DNA of 64,000 bases from Cognatitamlana onchidii (GTDB lineage: Bacteria; Bacteroidota; Bacteroidia; Flavobacteriales; Flavobacteriaceae), in NCBI RefSeq assembly GCF_004804355.1, contig NZ_SRWZ01000005.1, forward strand, positions 62,001 through 126,000. The letters run 5' to 3'. Under the pieces are notes generated by a model. The model was not told the origin of the DNA, made no database searches, and saw only the letters and a program-made list of their open reading frames with translations. A program made the translations under genes and the position numbers. Positions 44,977-54,861 of this stretch are shown here, one piece after another; the first letter of the stretch is position 1, and each line of letters starts with the position of its first letter.

Positions 44977-45927
44977 ATGGATATATCTGTAGTTATACCA
45001 CTACTTAATGAACAAGAATCCTTAACAGAATTACATGATTGGATTGCAAAGATTATGCAGTCTAATCGTTTTTCATATGAAATTATTTTCATCGATGATG
45101 GCAGTACCGACGGATCATGGAACATCATTACCAAACTCTCGGCAAAAAACCCTCAAGTTAAGGGTATTCGGTTTTTAAAAAATTTCGGGAAATCGCAAGC
45201 GCTTCATGCCGGATTTAAAACGGCAAAAGGGCAAGTTGTGATAACTATGGATGCCGATTTGCAAGATAATCCAGACGAGATCCCCGAGCTATATAATATG
45301 ATTACGCAAGACGGTTTTGACTTGGTTTCGGGATGGAAAAAGAAACGCTATGATGCTGTGCTTACCAAAAACTTACCATCTAAATTATTTAATTGGGCTG
45401 CCAGAAAAACTTCGGGTGTAAATCTTAACGATTTTAACTGCGGATTAAAAGCTTACAACATAAACGTTGTTAAACATATTGATGTTAATGGAGAAATGCA
45501 CCGATACATCCCTGTTCTTTCAAAGAATGCTGGTTTTTCAAATATTGGAGAAAAGGTAGTGCAGCATCAAGCCAGAAAATACGGCCAAACCAAATTCGGC
45601 ATGGATAGGTTTATTCATGGTTTTCTCGACCTAATTACCATATGGTTCTTATCTCGCTTTGGCAGACGCCCAATGCATCTATTTGGTGCCCTAGGATTTA
45701 TTATGTTTGCTATTGGATTTGCTTTTGCTGCATACCTAGGCATTGATAAGTTGTTTTTAAACCCAGCTGGCAGGCTTATTACGCAGCGTCCTCAATTTTT
45801 TATTGCCCTGGTTACTATGATTATAGGAACACAATTTTTTGTAGCGGGCTTCTTGGGAGAAATAATTCTAAGAAACAGACAAGACAAAAAGCGGTATTTA
45901 ATTCAAGAAAAATTGAATTTAGCGTAA
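44977..45927 (+). CDS. Glycosyltransferase family 2, polyprenyl-phosphate type
   Basis: 316 residues. The GT-A core has VVIPLLNEQESLTELHDWI, IDDGSTDGSWNII, MDADLQDNPDEIPELY (DxD) and HQARKYGQTKFGMDRF. Two membrane helices follow (about 234-256 and 270-293). This layout fits DPM1- and ArnC-like enzymes that load a sugar onto a lipid carrier at the inner membrane. A -7 box TATTTTTG at 44944-44951 suggests its own start of transcription besides read-through from the DUF4199 gene. Confidence 0.88.
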   Translation: MDISVVIPLLNEQESLTELHDWIAKIMQSNRFSYEIIFIDDGSTDGSWNIITKLSAKNPQVKGIRFLKNFGKSQALHAGFKTAKGQVVITMDADLQDNPDEIPELYNMITQDGFDLVSGWKKKRYDAVLTKNLPSKLFNWAARKTSGVNLNDFNCGLKAYNINVVKHIDVNGEMHRYIPVLSKNAGFSNIGEKVVQHQARKYGQTKFGMDRFIHGFLDLITIWFLSRFGRRPMHLFGALGFIMFAIGFAFAAYLGIDKLFLNPAGRLITQRPQFFIALVTMIIGTQFFVAGFLGEIILRNRQDKKRYLIQEKLNLA

Positions 45928-46010
45928 ATACCTAAATCTACTTTTTTAGTTAACCACAACTTTTACGGAGGTTTTCATAATTTAAAACCCTAAAAAAAGA
46001 ACGAAATGTT

Positions 46011-46018
46011 TACTTTTG
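46011..46018 (+). promoter_or_regulatory. -7 promoter box of the phosphosugar mutase gene
   Basis: TACTTTTG lies 22 bases before the ATG at 46041. Confidence 0.5.
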
Positions 46019-46040
46019 CTTAACAGACAACAACTTAATT

Positions 46041-47771
46041 ATGATACACATTGAACCAAAAATCTTAGAAAGAATAAATAGCTGGCTAAGTCCAGAATTT
46101 GATGAAAAAACGCAAGAATTAATCAAAGATAGCATAGCTAATGATCCAAAAGGCATTCAGGAGAGCTTTTACAAAGATTTAGAATTTGGTACTGGAGGTA
46201 TGCGAGGCGTTATGGGGGTTGGCACCAACCGTATTAACAAATATACGCTTGGAAAGAGCACCCAGGGTTTAAGTGACTATTTACATAAACAGTTTTCTAA
46301 CGAAACACCAAGGGCTGTTATAGCCTATGATTGTAGACATAACAGTAAAACTTTAGCCAAGGTTGTAGCCAATGTATTTTCTGCAAATGGTATTGAGGTC
46401 TATTTATTTGAAGATTTAAGACCTACTCCCGAGTTGTCTTTTGCAGTAAAACATCTAAACTGTCATTGCGGGATTGTGCTAACGGCATCTCATAACCCTC
46501 CTGAGTATAATGGCTATAAAGTATATTGGCAAGACGGTGGTCAATTAGTACCGCCACATGACAATGCGCTTATCGATATTATTGGTCAGGTTAATTACGC
46601 CGATATTAAATTTGAGCCCAATGATAGCCTGATTCATTTTATTGGTATGGAGGTTGATGATAAATTTGTTGATGCCTCTGTAGCGAATGGATGCGTTGGA
46701 GCCTCTCAAGAAGCAAAGGATAATTTAAAAATTGTATTTACTTCTCTGCATGGAACATCGATAACGGCTGTTCCCGAAACACTAAAACGAGCTGGCTATA
46801 AAAACGTTTCTATTGTTAAAGAACAAGAGGTCCCTGATGGGGGATTCCCTACAGTTGCTTCGCCTAACCCCGAAGAACCAGCTGCTTTAAAAATGGCATT
46901 AGAATTAGCCGAAAAAGAAGGAGCAGATATCGTAATTGGTACCGATCCTGATTGTGATAGACTTGGTGTAGCCGTACGTAATGCTGATGGACACCTGCAG
47001 TTATTAAATGGTAATCAAACCATGCTTATGATGGTTGACTTCCTATTAAAACAGTGGAAAAAAGATGGAAAAATAACAGGTAGAGAGTTTATAGCAACAA
47101 CTATTGTATCTACTCCAATGCTTAATAAATTGGGAGATGCATATGGTGTAGAAAATAAAATTGTGCTTACTGGCTTTAAATGGATAGCTAAACTTATTAA
47201 AGACTTTCCAGAGCTAAGCTTTATTGGTGGCGGTGAAGAAAGTTTTGGATTTATGGTTGGAGATTTTGTTCGAGATAAAGATGCTGTTACATCGACACTT
47301 CTAGCTTGCGAAATTGCTGCTATAACCAAAGCAAACGGTAGCTCTTTTTACGATGAGCTTGTAAAGCTTTATGTTGAACATGGTTGTTTTAAAGAAAAGC
47401 TAGTATCCTTAACTAAAAAAGGTATTGAAGGTGCTCAGGAAATTAAACAAATGATGACCGATGCCAGAGAAAACCCTTTAAGCATAGTCAATGGATCGAA
47501 AGTAACTAAAATTGACGATTACGAATCTTCTACTTCGAAGAATATGATTACTGGAGAGATAGCTACTCTAGACATTCCAAAATCTAATGTTATCATCTAT
47601 CGTACCGAAGATGGCAGCCAAATAGCGTTACGTCCAAGTGGTACCGAGCCAAAGATTAAGTTTTATGTGAGTGTCAATGACGTTTTAAATTCTACAGAGG
47701 AATTTAATGCTATTGAATCCAGTCTAGATACTAAAGCTGACAATATCTTAAAAGATATGAATCTTATTTAA
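46041..47771 (+). CDS. Phosphoglucomutase/phosphomannomutase family enzyme
   Basis: 576 residues of the alpha-D-phosphohexomutase superfamily. The four-domain signatures are all present: [20 protein letters not shown] at the N-terminus, the phosphoserine loop [17 protein letters not shown], the metal loop [13 protein letters not shown], the sugar loop [10 protein letters not shown] and the phosphate site [12 protein letters not shown]. The length and the [11 protein letters not shown]-type N-terminal extension fit the PGM2-like group, which handles glucose- or pentose-1-phosphates. Its stop overlaps the ABC exporter start (TAATGA). Confidence 0.92.
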   Translation: MIHIEPKILERINSWLSPEFDEKTQELIKDSIANDPKGIQESFYKDLEFGTGGMRGVMGVGTNRINKYTLGKSTQGLSDYLHKQFSNETPRAVIAYDCRHNSKTLAKVVANVFSANGIEVYLFEDLRPTPELSFAVKHLNCHCGIVLTASHNPPEYNGYKVYWQDGGQLVPPHDNALIDIIGQVNYADIKFEPNDSLIHFIGMEVDDKFVDASVANGCVGASQEAKDNLKIVFTSLHGTSITAVPETLKRAGYKNVSIVKEQEVPDGGFPTVASPNPEEPAALKMALELAEKEGADIVIGTDPDCDRLGVAVRNADGHLQLLNGNQTMLMMVDFLLKQWKKDGKITGREFIATTIVSTPMLNKLGDAYGVENKIVLTGFKWIAKLIKDFPELSFIGGGEESFGFMVGDFVRDKDAVTSTLLACEIAAITKANGSSFYDELVKLYVEHGCFKEKLVSLTKKGIEGAQEIKQMMTDARENPLSIVNGSKVTKIDDYESSTSKNMITGEIATLDIPKSNVIIYRTEDGSQIALRPSGTEPKIKFYVSVNDVLNSTEEFNAIESSLDTKADNILKDMNLI

Positions 47772-49597
47772 TGAGTCACTTAACAAATATTCTTAAATAT
47801 GCAAAGCCCTACAAGGCCTATGCTGTAGGGCATGTTATATCAAATATTTTTTATGCCTTTTTTGGAGCGCTATCCTTTATAGCGCTTATTCCAATGCTAG
47901 ATATCTTGTTCAAGACTGATTTTCCAGCGCCCACCAAAGAACCCGTTTATCAGGGTATTGGAAACCTTAAAGACTTTTATAAAGACTATCTGGCGTACCA
48001 TGTAAATACTTACGCCCAAGATGACCCACAAAAGGCCCTATTGCTGGTAGTAGGGTTAATAATTGTTTTATTCCTATTAAAAAACATTTTTAGTTACCTC
48101 GCATATTATTTCATGGTTTTTTTAAGAAATGGTGTGGTAAGAGATATTAGAAATGCGGTTTATAAAAAAACAGTAGAACTCCCATTATCGTATTTTTCTG
48201 AACAACGAAAAGGTGATATCATGGCAAGGGTTACTACAGATGTTGCGACTCTACAATACTCTATGCTACCAGTGCTGGAGTTAATTGCTAGAGAACCTTT
48301 AGCAATTATCTTTACGATTATCATGATGCTATTAATAAGTGTTAAACTTACGTTGTTTGTTTTTATTTTTATTCCGTTGTCTGGATGGGTTATTTCAATA
48401 GTTGGAAAGAGCTTAAAGCGCAAATCGGATCGTGTGCAAACCGAACAAGGTGTTATTTTATCGACCCTTGAGGAGACCTTAACAGGTTTACGCATTATAA
48501 AAGGGTTTAACGCGCAAAATAAATTCAACAAACGATTTCAAGACTCTAGCGAGCGCTTTTATCATTTTTCAAATAAACTATTAAACCGACAAAATTTAGC
48601 ATCACCAACAAGTGAGTTCTTAGGCATTGTAGTTATTTCTATTTTACTTTGGTATGGCGGACAGTTGGTTTTAGTAGATAAGTCTTTAGATGGCAGTTCC
48701 TTTATTGCATACATGGGTTTAGCTTATAATATTATGGTTCCTGCCAAAGCCATTTCTAGAGGTATTTATAACGTTAAACAAGGTAATGCGGCAGCAGAAC
48801 GTATTCAAGAAATTATTGACGCTGAAAACCCTTTGAAAGATAAAGAGGATGCCGTTGTAAAAACAAGTTTTAACCAAAACGTAACGTTCGAAAATGTTTG
48901 GTTTAAATATGAAGATGATTTTGTTCTAAAAGATTTTAACCTGACCATACCAAAAGGTAAAACTGTAGCGTTAGTTGGCCAATCTGGAAGCGGCAAATCT
49001 ACCCTTGCCAATCTTATTACAAGATTCTATGATGTTACTAAGGGCGCTATTACAATTGATGGCATAAACATTAAGGATTTAACCACCGATTCTTTACGCA
49101 ATCAAATGGGTATTGTAACTCAAGATGCCATCCTTTTTAATGACAGCATCAAAAACAACTTAAAGTTAGGCAAAGATAATGCTACTAACAACGAGGTCAT
49201 CGAAGCGTTAAAAGTGGCAAATGCTTGGGAATTTGTTAGCAAACTGCCAGAGGGTATTGAAACCAATATTGGCGATGCGGGCAACAAGCTCTCGGGCGGA
49301 CAAAAGCAACGTTTAAGTATTGCCAGAGCCGTTTTAAAAAGCCCACCTATTATGGTTTTAGATGAAGCAACCTCTGCTCTTGATACAGAAAGTGAGCGTC
49401 TGGTCCAGGTAGCACTAGAAAATATGATGCGAAATAGAACCTCTATTGTTATTGCTCACCGTCTTTCAACCATACAAAATGCCGACGAGATTATTGTTTT
49501 AAGTAAAGGGGAAATTGTTGAAAAAGGAAAGCACAACGAACTTATTGCTAAAAAAGGGGTCTACCAAAAGTTAGTTGAAATGCAAAGCTTTGACTAA
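47771..49597 (+). CDS. ABC exporter, MsbA-like (fused membrane and ATPase domains)
   Basis: 608 residues. Six membrane helices occupy about residues 15-330, and the ATPase domain begins near 360. It has Walker A GQSGSGKSTLANLI, signature NKLSGGQKQRLSIARA, Walker B IMVLDEATSALD and the switch His in IAHRLSTIQNADE. This half-transporter architecture is that of MsbA, the lipid A flippase, and of related lipid or peptide exporters; which one applies cannot be told from sequence alone. It is translationally coupled to the phosphosugar mutase. Confidence 0.9.
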   Translation: MSHLTNILKYAKPYKAYAVGHVISNIFYAFFGALSFIALIPMLDILFKTDFPAPTKEPVYQGIGNLKDFYKDYLAYHVNTYAQDDPQKALLLVVGLIIVLFLLKNIFSYLAYYFMVFLRNGVVRDIRNAVYKKTVELPLSYFSEQRKGDIMARVTTDVATLQYSMLPVLELIAREPLAIIFTIIMMLLISVKLTLFVFIFIPLSGWVISIVGKSLKRKSDRVQTEQGVILSTLEETLTGLRIIKGFNAQNKFNKRFQDSSERFYHFSNKLLNRQNLASPTSEFLGIVVISILLWYGGQLVLVDKSLDGSSFIAYMGLAYNIMVPAKAISRGIYNVKQGNAAAERIQEIIDAENPLKDKEDAVVKTSFNQNVTFENVWFKYEDDFVLKDFNLTIPKGKTVALVGQSGSGKSTLANLITRFYDVTKGAITIDGINIKDLTTDSLRNQMGIVTQDAILFNDSIKNNLKLGKDNATNNEVIEALKVANAWEFVSKLPEGIETNIGDAGNKLSGGQKQRLSIARAVLKSPPIMVLDEATSALDTESERLVQVALENMMRNRTSIVIAHRLSTIQNADEIIVLSKGEIVEKGKHNELIAKKGVYQKLVEMQSFD

Positions 49598-49625
49598 AAT
49601 ATTGCCAAAAAAAATAGAACTAAAT

Positions 49626-49663
49626 AAAAAAGGATAGAGATTTGGGCTTCTATCCTTTTTTTT
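49626..49663. terminator. Intrinsic terminator after the ABC exporter
   Basis: AAAAAAGGATAGA pairs with TCTATCCTTTTTT around a ten-base loop. The following 200 bases to the next gene hold no coding sequence; only the ECF-like promoter near their end stands out. Confidence 0.88.
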
Positions 49664-49851
49664 GTTCATGTTAGACTTGGGGACGCCTAACATCATAAGT
49701 AGGTTTCTGTTACAAACATAATTCATAAATACATATCCTACAAGAAAAATTGCACTTAATCGTTATTTAACTGCATTTCATCGATTTTTTATGCAATATA
49801 CTTTAGTTTCGCTGCCAACCCCCAAATACTATAATTTATAAGGCTCTTATT

Positions 49852-49879
49852 AAACTTTTAGTATATTTATTAGTCTAAA
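49852..49879 (+). promoter_or_regulatory. Candidate ECF-type promoter of locus 2
   Basis: AAACTTTT (49852-49859) is followed after 13 bases by GTCTAAA (49873-49879), the AACTT/GTCTA layout of ECF promoters. It ends 10 bases before the TTG start of the sigma gene, which would leave a very short leader. Only one copy is seen. Confidence 0.4.
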
Positions 49880-49889
49880 GCATAAATAA

Positions 49890-50438
49890 TTGTTGGTGAC
49901 CGAAGAAGACAAACTATTAGAACACCTAAAATCCGAGGTTTATAAAGAGCAGGCTTTTAAAACGTTATTAAAGCTTTATAAAGAGCGTCTGTATTGGCAT
50001 ATTAGACATATTGTTAAAACACATGCCGATGCCGACGATGTGCTTCAAAACACCTTTATTAAAGTGTACAAAGGTATTGATAACTTTAAGGGAGAGAGTA
50101 AATTGTTTTCCTGGATGTATAGAATTGCTACAAATGAAGCCATTACCTTTATCAACAAAAAAGCAAGGCGGCTTAATGTAAGCAACGAAGAAATTCAAAG
50201 TCATGCCATAAGAAACTTGGAATCTGATGTTTATTTTGAAGGTGATGACATACAACTTAAATTGCAACGTGCCATAGCAACACTACCAGAAAAGCAACAA
50301 TTAGTATTTAACATGAAATATTTTGAAGATATTAAATACAAAGACATGTCTGAAATACTTGACACAAGTGAAGGTGCCCTAAAAGCATCTTATCATATAG
50401 CTGTAAAAAAAATAGAGTCGTATCTAATTAATAATTAA
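49890..50438 (+). CDS. RNA polymerase sigma factor, ECF family (locus 2)
   Basis: 182 residues with region 2 (DADDVLQNTFIKVYKGIDNFKGESKLFSWMYRIATNEAI, split across about 46-84) and region 4 (LPEKQQLVFNMKYFEDIKYKDMSEIL, DTSEGALKASYHIAVKKIE). No ATG is available near the 5' end; translation must start at TTG 49890, TTG 49893 or GTG 49896. It heads a three-gene unit with a single-span membrane protein and a Spy-like secreted protein. Confidence 0.92.
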   Translation: MLVTEEDKLLEHLKSEVYKEQAFKTLLKLYKERLYWHIRHIVKTHADADDVLQNTFIKVYKGIDNFKGESKLFSWMYRIATNEAITFINKKARRLNVSNEEIQSHAIRNLESDVYFEGDDIQLKLQRAIATLPEKQQLVFNMKYFEDIKYKDMSEILDTSEGALKASYHIAVKKIESYLINN

Positions 50439-50481
50439 ACCTTTAAATAATTTTTTAGTCAAAGATTTAAGTATAGATAGA

Positions 50482-50979
50482 ATGAAAAAGATTAATTTAG
50501 ATAACATAAAATCCAGTGGTTTTGAAACCCCAAAAGGGTATTTCGATACTTTTGATATGGATATATTAAATCTTTCAAAAGAAAAACAACTGTTAGAAAA
50601 GAAAACCTCTGGTTTTAAAGTTCCTAAAACTTATTTTGAAAATATAGATAATACTATCTTAACCCAAGTTTCTAAGAAACCCCAAGGTAAGGTCATCTGG
50701 TTTTCTCAAAAAACCATTATTTATGTAAGTGGTGTCGCTGCCGCTATACTTATTTTACTAAATCTTTCTATTTTTGAAGAAGCTCCTACTTTTGATAATT
50801 TAGAAACAGCAACTGTTGAGAGTTATGTGTTGGATGACCATTTTAACTCCTATGAGATCGCTTCTTTGCTTACCGATGAACAATTGAGTGAAGATATCAT
50901 TGAACACGATTTGGACGAAAACAATCTAGAAGCTTATTTATTGGATAATGCCGACTTAGAACTACTGATGACAGAATAA
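50482..50979 (+). CDS. Single-span membrane protein, probable anti-sigma partner of locus 2
   Basis: 165 residues. The cytoplasmic N-terminus holds two copies of an 18-residue motif, SGFETPKGYFDTFDMDIL (12-29) and SGFKVPKTYFENIDNTIL (43-60). One membrane helix (about 82-99) and an acidic periplasmic tail follow (LTDEQLSEDIIEHDLDENN). Placement between the sigma gene and a Spy-like gene, and the topology, suggest an anti-sigma factor whose paired motif could clamp the sigma factor. This is inference. Confidence 0.65.
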   Translation: MKKINLDNIKSSGFETPKGYFDTFDMDILNLSKEKQLLEKKTSGFKVPKTYFENIDNTILTQVSKKPQGKVIWFSQKTIIYVSGVAAAILILLNLSIFEEAPTFDNLETATVESYVLDDHFNSYEIASLLTDEQLSEDIIEHDLDENNLEAYLLDNADLELLMTE

Positions 50980-50992
50980 AACATATAGAATT

Positions 50993-51439
50993 ATGAAACA
51001 ATTAATAATTATTGTCCTTTTATTATTTTCATTCTCGGTTAATGCGCAAAAAAAAGGACATAGAGAGCGTATTAAAGCTTTGAAAGTGGCCTTTATAACA
51101 GAGCAATTAAACTTGTCTGAAAAAGAGTCTCAAGATTTTTGGCCTGTTTATAATGATTATGAAGAAAAAATAAGCAGTATCCGGCATCATGACATTAGAG
51201 ACTTAAGAAAAGAGATTAGAGATAACCTTGAAACTATGAGTGACGAGCAGGCTAGTGCACTAGTTGAAGAATACAATCGGGCAGAAAATAAGATGCATAC
51301 TACACGGTTAGCCTTTGCAAAAAAGCTTTCGGACATTCTTCCTCCAAAAAAAATCATTAAGCTTAAAATCGCTGAGGAAGATTTTAAAAAGAAAATGTTC
51401 GAGGAATTTAAAAAACGAAAAAAGGATAGAACCAACTAA
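50993..51439 (+). CDS. Secreted Spy/CpxP-like protein of locus 2
   Basis: 148 residues with a signal peptide (MKQLIIIVLLLFSFSVNAQ). The mature part is all helical and strongly charged: KVAFITEQLNLSEKESQDFWPVYNDYEEKI and AEEDFKKKMFEEFKKRKK. The LNLSEKE-like hinge resembles the LTxxQ motif of Spy/CpxP proteins. Flavobacterial annotations call such genes sensor of ECF-type sigma factor. It is the last gene of the locus and ends before a strong terminator. Confidence 0.78.
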   Translation: MKQLIIIVLLLFSFSVNAQKKGHRERIKALKVAFITEQLNLSEKESQDFWPVYNDYEEKISSIRHHDIRDLRKEIRDNLETMSDEQASALVEEYNRAENKMHTTRLAFAKKLSDILPPKKIIKLKIAEEDFKKKMFEEFKKRKKDRTN

Positions 51440-51461
51440 TTTCAATTCAATCGTAAAATGT

Positions 51462-51493
51462 AAAAAGCTTCATGATTTCCATGAAGCTTTTTT
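51462..51493. terminator. Bidirectional terminator between locus 2 and the SCO gene
   Basis: AAAAAGCTTCAT pairs with ATGAAGCTTTTT around GATTTCC. Confidence 0.88.
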
Positions 51494-51508
51494 ACGTAAT
51501 CAAACCAA

Positions 51509-52144
51509 CTAAAATTCCCTTTTCAGTATATCTATATGTCTTTTTAAGCGTTCAACATCTAATCCTATTGTACCATTGTATACACCTCTAATATAACCCT
51601 CATTATCTACAAGAATAAAGTTTTCGGTATGAATAAAATTGCTTTCATCCTGGGTTTTAGTAAAATCTTCATCAGCAAAATAACCTGTCCGAGCAATACT
51701 ATACAAAGCATCTTTATCGCCGGTCACTAAATGCCATTTGTCATCTAAAACCTTATTTTTTTTTGCATAAGCTTTTAACAAGGGTACCGAATCTCGCCAA
51801 GGCATCACCGTATGAGACAATAACATAATATCATCATCATTTTTATAGGCTTCTTGAATATTGACCATATTTTTGGTGAGTTTAGGACAAATACCAGGAC
51901 AACTGGTAAAAAAGAAATCTGCAATGTAAATTTTACCCTTGTATGTTTCATTTGTTACTTGTAAACCGTTTTGATTAATAAATGTAAACGGTGGTATTTT
52001 ATGTTTTGGCATGTCCCATTCTGGCGTAAATTCTGCCGTATTAAAATAGGGTAACTTTGCCACGGCCTGAGCAGGCTTTTCCTCCTTGCATGCGCATAAA
52101 ACCACTGCAATAAAAATACCTAGACATTTTCTTCTGAGACTCAT
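51509..52144 (-). CDS. SCO1/SenC family copper-handling lipoprotein
   Basis: 211 residues with a lipobox ending VVLCAC (Cys 19). The thioredoxin-like domain has FFFTSCPGICPKLTKNM, with the copper- or thiol-active Cys-x3-Cys at 82 and 86, and a late conserved His in NFIHTENFILVDNEG. SCO proteins deliver copper to cytochrome oxidase or act as thiol reductases in the periplasm. It is the last gene of the minus-strand run behind the ECF regulon, 32 bases after the YwqK-like gene. No oxidase genes are adjacent. Confidence 0.88.
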   Translation of the reverse strand: MSLRRKCLGIFIAVVLCACKEEKPAQAVAKLPYFNTAEFTPEWDMPKHKIPPFTFINQNGLQVTNETYKGKIYIADFFFTSCPGICPKLTKNMVNIQEAYKNDDDIMLLSHTVMPWRDSVPLLKAYAKKNKVLDDKWHLVTGDKDALYSIARTGYFADEDFTKTQDESNFIHTENFILVDNEGYIRGVYNGTIGLDVERLKRHIDILKREF

Positions 52145-52176
52145 GTTAATCCAAATATTTATGCGACTGAAATTGA

Positions 52177-52746
52177 TTATTTCACTTCATCACTATTTAC
52201 AGTCACCGTGTAACATTTCTTTAGGCCAATTAATCCAAAACGCTCGCCGTTCACCACCTGATAATTTGCTTTAATATTTCCATCTGGCTTCCAAAGTTTT
52301 TGGGAGCCATCTTCTTTTCCGTTAACATAATTAAACGCCCGAAGTAGTTGTCCTGATTGATACCACTCCTTCATTTCTCCATGATACTGCCCCTTATCAT
52401 TAAAATGATACTCAAATTTAATCATACCATTATCCCACCATGATCTATGTATCCCAACTTTAAATCCTTTAGCATAAAAACGCTCTACCTGTTTGTTACC
52501 ATTCTCAAACCACTGATTTTCAGAACCATCTTTTCTTCCATCCCTATATTCTACTTTACACTTTATAGTACCAGAATTATAGTTTGACATTAAAACACCG
52601 TTAAAGGGAGCCGTTTTGTATAACAAAACACCATTATCTAATCTCAAGTTTTCATTTGAATCATAGACCGTATTATTGTTTGTAGCTGAATCACAACCAA
52701 GAAACAACAAAATAATTAAAACACTATTTAAAATATGACCGCTCAA
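52177..52746 (-). CDS. YwqK/MORN-like repeat lipoprotein
   Basis: 189 residues with a lipobox ending LLFLGC (Cys 18). The mature protein is built from MORN-like repeats of about 23 residues: YRDGRKDGSENQWFENGNKQ, WDNGMIKFEYHFND and WYQSGQLLRAFNYVNGKEDG. Proteins of this kind are often annotated as YwqK antitoxin, but a lipoprotein signal makes a toxin-antitoxin role unlikely here. It abuts the YHYH gene upstream without a gap, so the two are co-transcribed. Confidence 0.75.
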   Translation of the reverse strand: MSGHILNSVLIILLFLGCDSATNNNTVYDSNENLRLDNGVLLYKTAPFNGVLMSNYNSGTIKCKVEYRDGRKDGSENQWFENGNKQVERFYAKGFKVGIHRSWWDNGMIKFEYHFNDKGQYHGEMKEWYQSGQLLRAFNYVNGKEDGSQKLWKPDGNIKANYQVVNGERFGLIGLKKCYTVTVNSDEVK

Positions 52747-53517
52747 TTACCTTGATATATTTCCTGGTGTTCCAAAATAGCCGTTTCCATTTAAATAAGG
52801 GTCTTCACTTGTAATATGATAGTGATAAATGCCATCAGGAAAATCGGCTGTTACAGATACATGCCCATGATAATCATCCAGATCGGCATTGGTAATAATT
52901 TGTCCATTTTCCATTGGTCCATAAACAGGAAAACCGTCTGACAACAATCCTAAAAAAGCATCTTCACCAAATTGCTGTGTTAAAAATGCCGGTTCTATGT
53001 GATAATGATAGATCCCTTGTCCAGCGGGGTGCCCCAAAAACTGGTCGAAAGAATTAATTTCATTCGTTAAAGGCGAACCGCCAGCGGCGTATTGATTAAA
53101 GAACACCACCCCGTTTCTTGAAATACCAATGGGTCCCATTGGCGTAACCTCTTTATTTGATGCCTCTTCAGGGTTTAAGGGTATTGTAAATACTATATTT
53201 TGAGTTTCAATTCTATTAGGGTTTATTCGGAAATCACTATTTGTACCATTGTATGCTTCGTATAAGGGATTGTCTGTGGGCCAATAAGGGCTTGTGTGAT
53301 TTGGCAAATCTTGGGTAGTAAAGGTTACGGTATTTCCATTAACTGCATAAGAAACACCAGTACCACTAAACTTTGAAAGTATTCCAGAAATATCGTAAGC
53401 CGTATTATTTTCTTGTCCTTCTTGAGCGCTTTCCATGGCATCATCCGTACTGGAACATGCAAAAGTCATGAAGGCCATAATCAGTATATAAGGTATGCTA
53501 AGCTTTGTAGATTTCAT
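52747..53517 (-). CDS. YHYH-domain lipoprotein (copy 2)
   Basis: 256 residues, lipobox ending MTFAC (Cys 21). The YHYH domain follows: NPLYEAYNGTNSDFRINP, GPIGISRNGVVFFNQYA, GIYHYHIEPAFL, DGFPVYGPMENG, DDYHGHVSVTADFPDGIYHYH and GYFGTP. The paired Tyr-His-Tyr-His motifs and HGH suggest metal binding, but no activity is known to me for this family. The last 75 residues are almost identical to the paralogue at 55110-55901, while the first half differs much more. Confidence 0.85.
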   Translation of the reverse strand: MKSTKLSIPYILIMAFMTFACSSTDDAMESAQEGQENNTAYDISGILSKFSGTGVSYAVNGNTVTFTTQDLPNHTSPYWPTDNPLYEAYNGTNSDFRINPNRIETQNIVFTIPLNPEEASNKEVTPMGPIGISRNGVVFFNQYAAGGSPLTNEINSFDQFLGHPAGQGIYHYHIEPAFLTQQFGEDAFLGLLSDGFPVYGPMENGQIITNADLDDYHGHVSVTADFPDGIYHYHITSEDPYLNGNGYFGTPGNISR

Positions 53518-53535
53518 TGTATTTGAGTTTTAAAA

Positions 53536-54861
53536 TTACTGAATTATCCTAGTATATTCTGCCTCTAAGCCCAACTTAGCAGCACTCGCCGCATCAGACA
53601 ATGGTAATTGACTAGCGTTTAATAAATTAATTTCTTCCATAGGGTCGTTCATCAAATCATAAAGCGCCTCGTTTCCATCAGAAAATTTCATCAACTTATA
53701 TTGACTGTCTCTCAAAGTATAATCCAATGTGCTGGTAGAAGTTCCAACCTCAGAATACAAATAATCACGAACCGAAACGCCAGAAGTATTCAATAAAGAA
53801 GTAAAGTTTTTACTATCATTTATACTTGTTATATCCTCCCCAGCCAAAGCTGCAATGGTAGCAAATAAATCAATGGTACCAATCAATGCGTTATCCTCAA
53901 CACCTTTACGTGTTACATTACTACCCGAAATTACCATAGGCACATGTATACCACCTTGGTAAATACTGTTTTTAGCTCGACGCCTGTTGTAGGTTTGTAC
54001 TACCTGATTAGGCGTGCCATTATCACCAACAAAAATAATAATGGTATTATCTTTATCTTCAGGACGCAAAGCATCAAAAAGGCGTCCCATTTCCGAATCC
54101 ATAGCCTCTAACATGGCCAAATAATAAGGTAGCGGATTTGCTGCTATACTCGCTTCATCCGAAGGCAATACCCCTTGACTATGTAAGTCATTTGGCGGCA
54201 AATGAAAAGGTGTATGTGGGGCATTATAAGCCAGCCATAAAAACCAGGGTTGGCTTTGATCTCCAATCCAATCAATAGCTAAATCTGTTAGTTTTGTTGT
54301 TGAGTATTCTGTAGAAACCGTACTTTGCATATTTTCAACAAAATCCCAATTAAAATAGGAGTTTACCGTACCACTCAACATACCTGAATAATTCTCAACC
54401 CCAATAATATTAGGATGTTGCGTATCCTGTCGATCTCCAAGATGCCACTTTCCAATCACGGCATGACTGTACCCCGAATTCATAGCATCTAGATAACTGT
54501 GTATTGACGTTTCGCTAGTTGATAAAGTTCTTCCAACACTCGTCACTCCCGTTCTAAATCCGTATTTACCGGTAAGCATTCCTGCTCTAGTAGGTGAACA
54601 TAACGGAGCAGACCAAAGGTTTGTAAACCTAATGCCATTGTTCATCATTGATACCAAATTGGGCATATTAGGCTTAACATTACCAATATCATAGCCAGGT
54701 GTTGCATCTAAGCCCATATCATCAGCAATAATTAATAAAATATTAGGGTTTGAAAATTCCGTTTGAACCGCTTCTTGTTCTTCTAATATATCGGCTTCCG
54801 TTTTTGTGCAAGCCGAAAGCAAAAGTAGAATAAGTAAAAAAAAGTAATAATTAGTTTTCAT
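53536..54861 (-). CDS. Sulfatase, Cys-type, lipoprotein
   Basis: 441 residues with a lipobox ending LLLSAC (Cys 18). The S1-type catalytic signature is LCSPTRAGMLTGKYG, with Cys 88 as the residue converted to formylglycine. The metal site has IADDMGLD near 45-52 and FVGDNG further on. Such enzymes use calcium and remove sulfate from glycans or other esters. No polysaccharide-utilisation genes are adjacent; instead it sits between two YHYH genes. The 248-base gap upstream has no convincing copy of the ECF promoter, so it may depend on read-through. Confidence 0.9.
   Translation of the reverse strand: MKTNYYFFLLILLLLSACTKTEADILEEQEAVQTEFSNPNILLIIADDMGLDATPGYDIGNVKPNMPNLVSMMNNGIRFTNLWSAPLCSPTRAGMLTGKYGFRTGVTSVGRTLSTSETSIHSYLDAMNSGYSHAVIGKWHLGDRQDTQHPNIIGVENYSGMLSGTVNSYFNWDFVENMQSTVSTEYSTTKLTDLAIDWIGDQSQPWFLWLAYNAPHTPFHLPPNDLHSQGVLPSDEASIAANPLPYYLAMLEAMDSEMGRLFDALRPEDKDNTIIIFVGDNGTPNQVVQTYNRRRAKNSIYQGGIHVPMVISGSNVTRKGVEDNALIGTIDLFATIAALAGEDITSINDSKNFTSLLNTSGVSVRDYLYSEVGTSTSTLDYTLRDSQYKLMKFSDGNEALYDLMNDPMEEINLLNASQLPLSDAASAAKLGLEAEYTRIIQ

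Noticed and set aside
52177-52746. Toxin-antitoxin reading of the YwqK-like gene
   Set aside because: It has a lipoprotein signal and MORN-like repeats and no toxin partner; the common annotation name is not evidence of an antitoxin.
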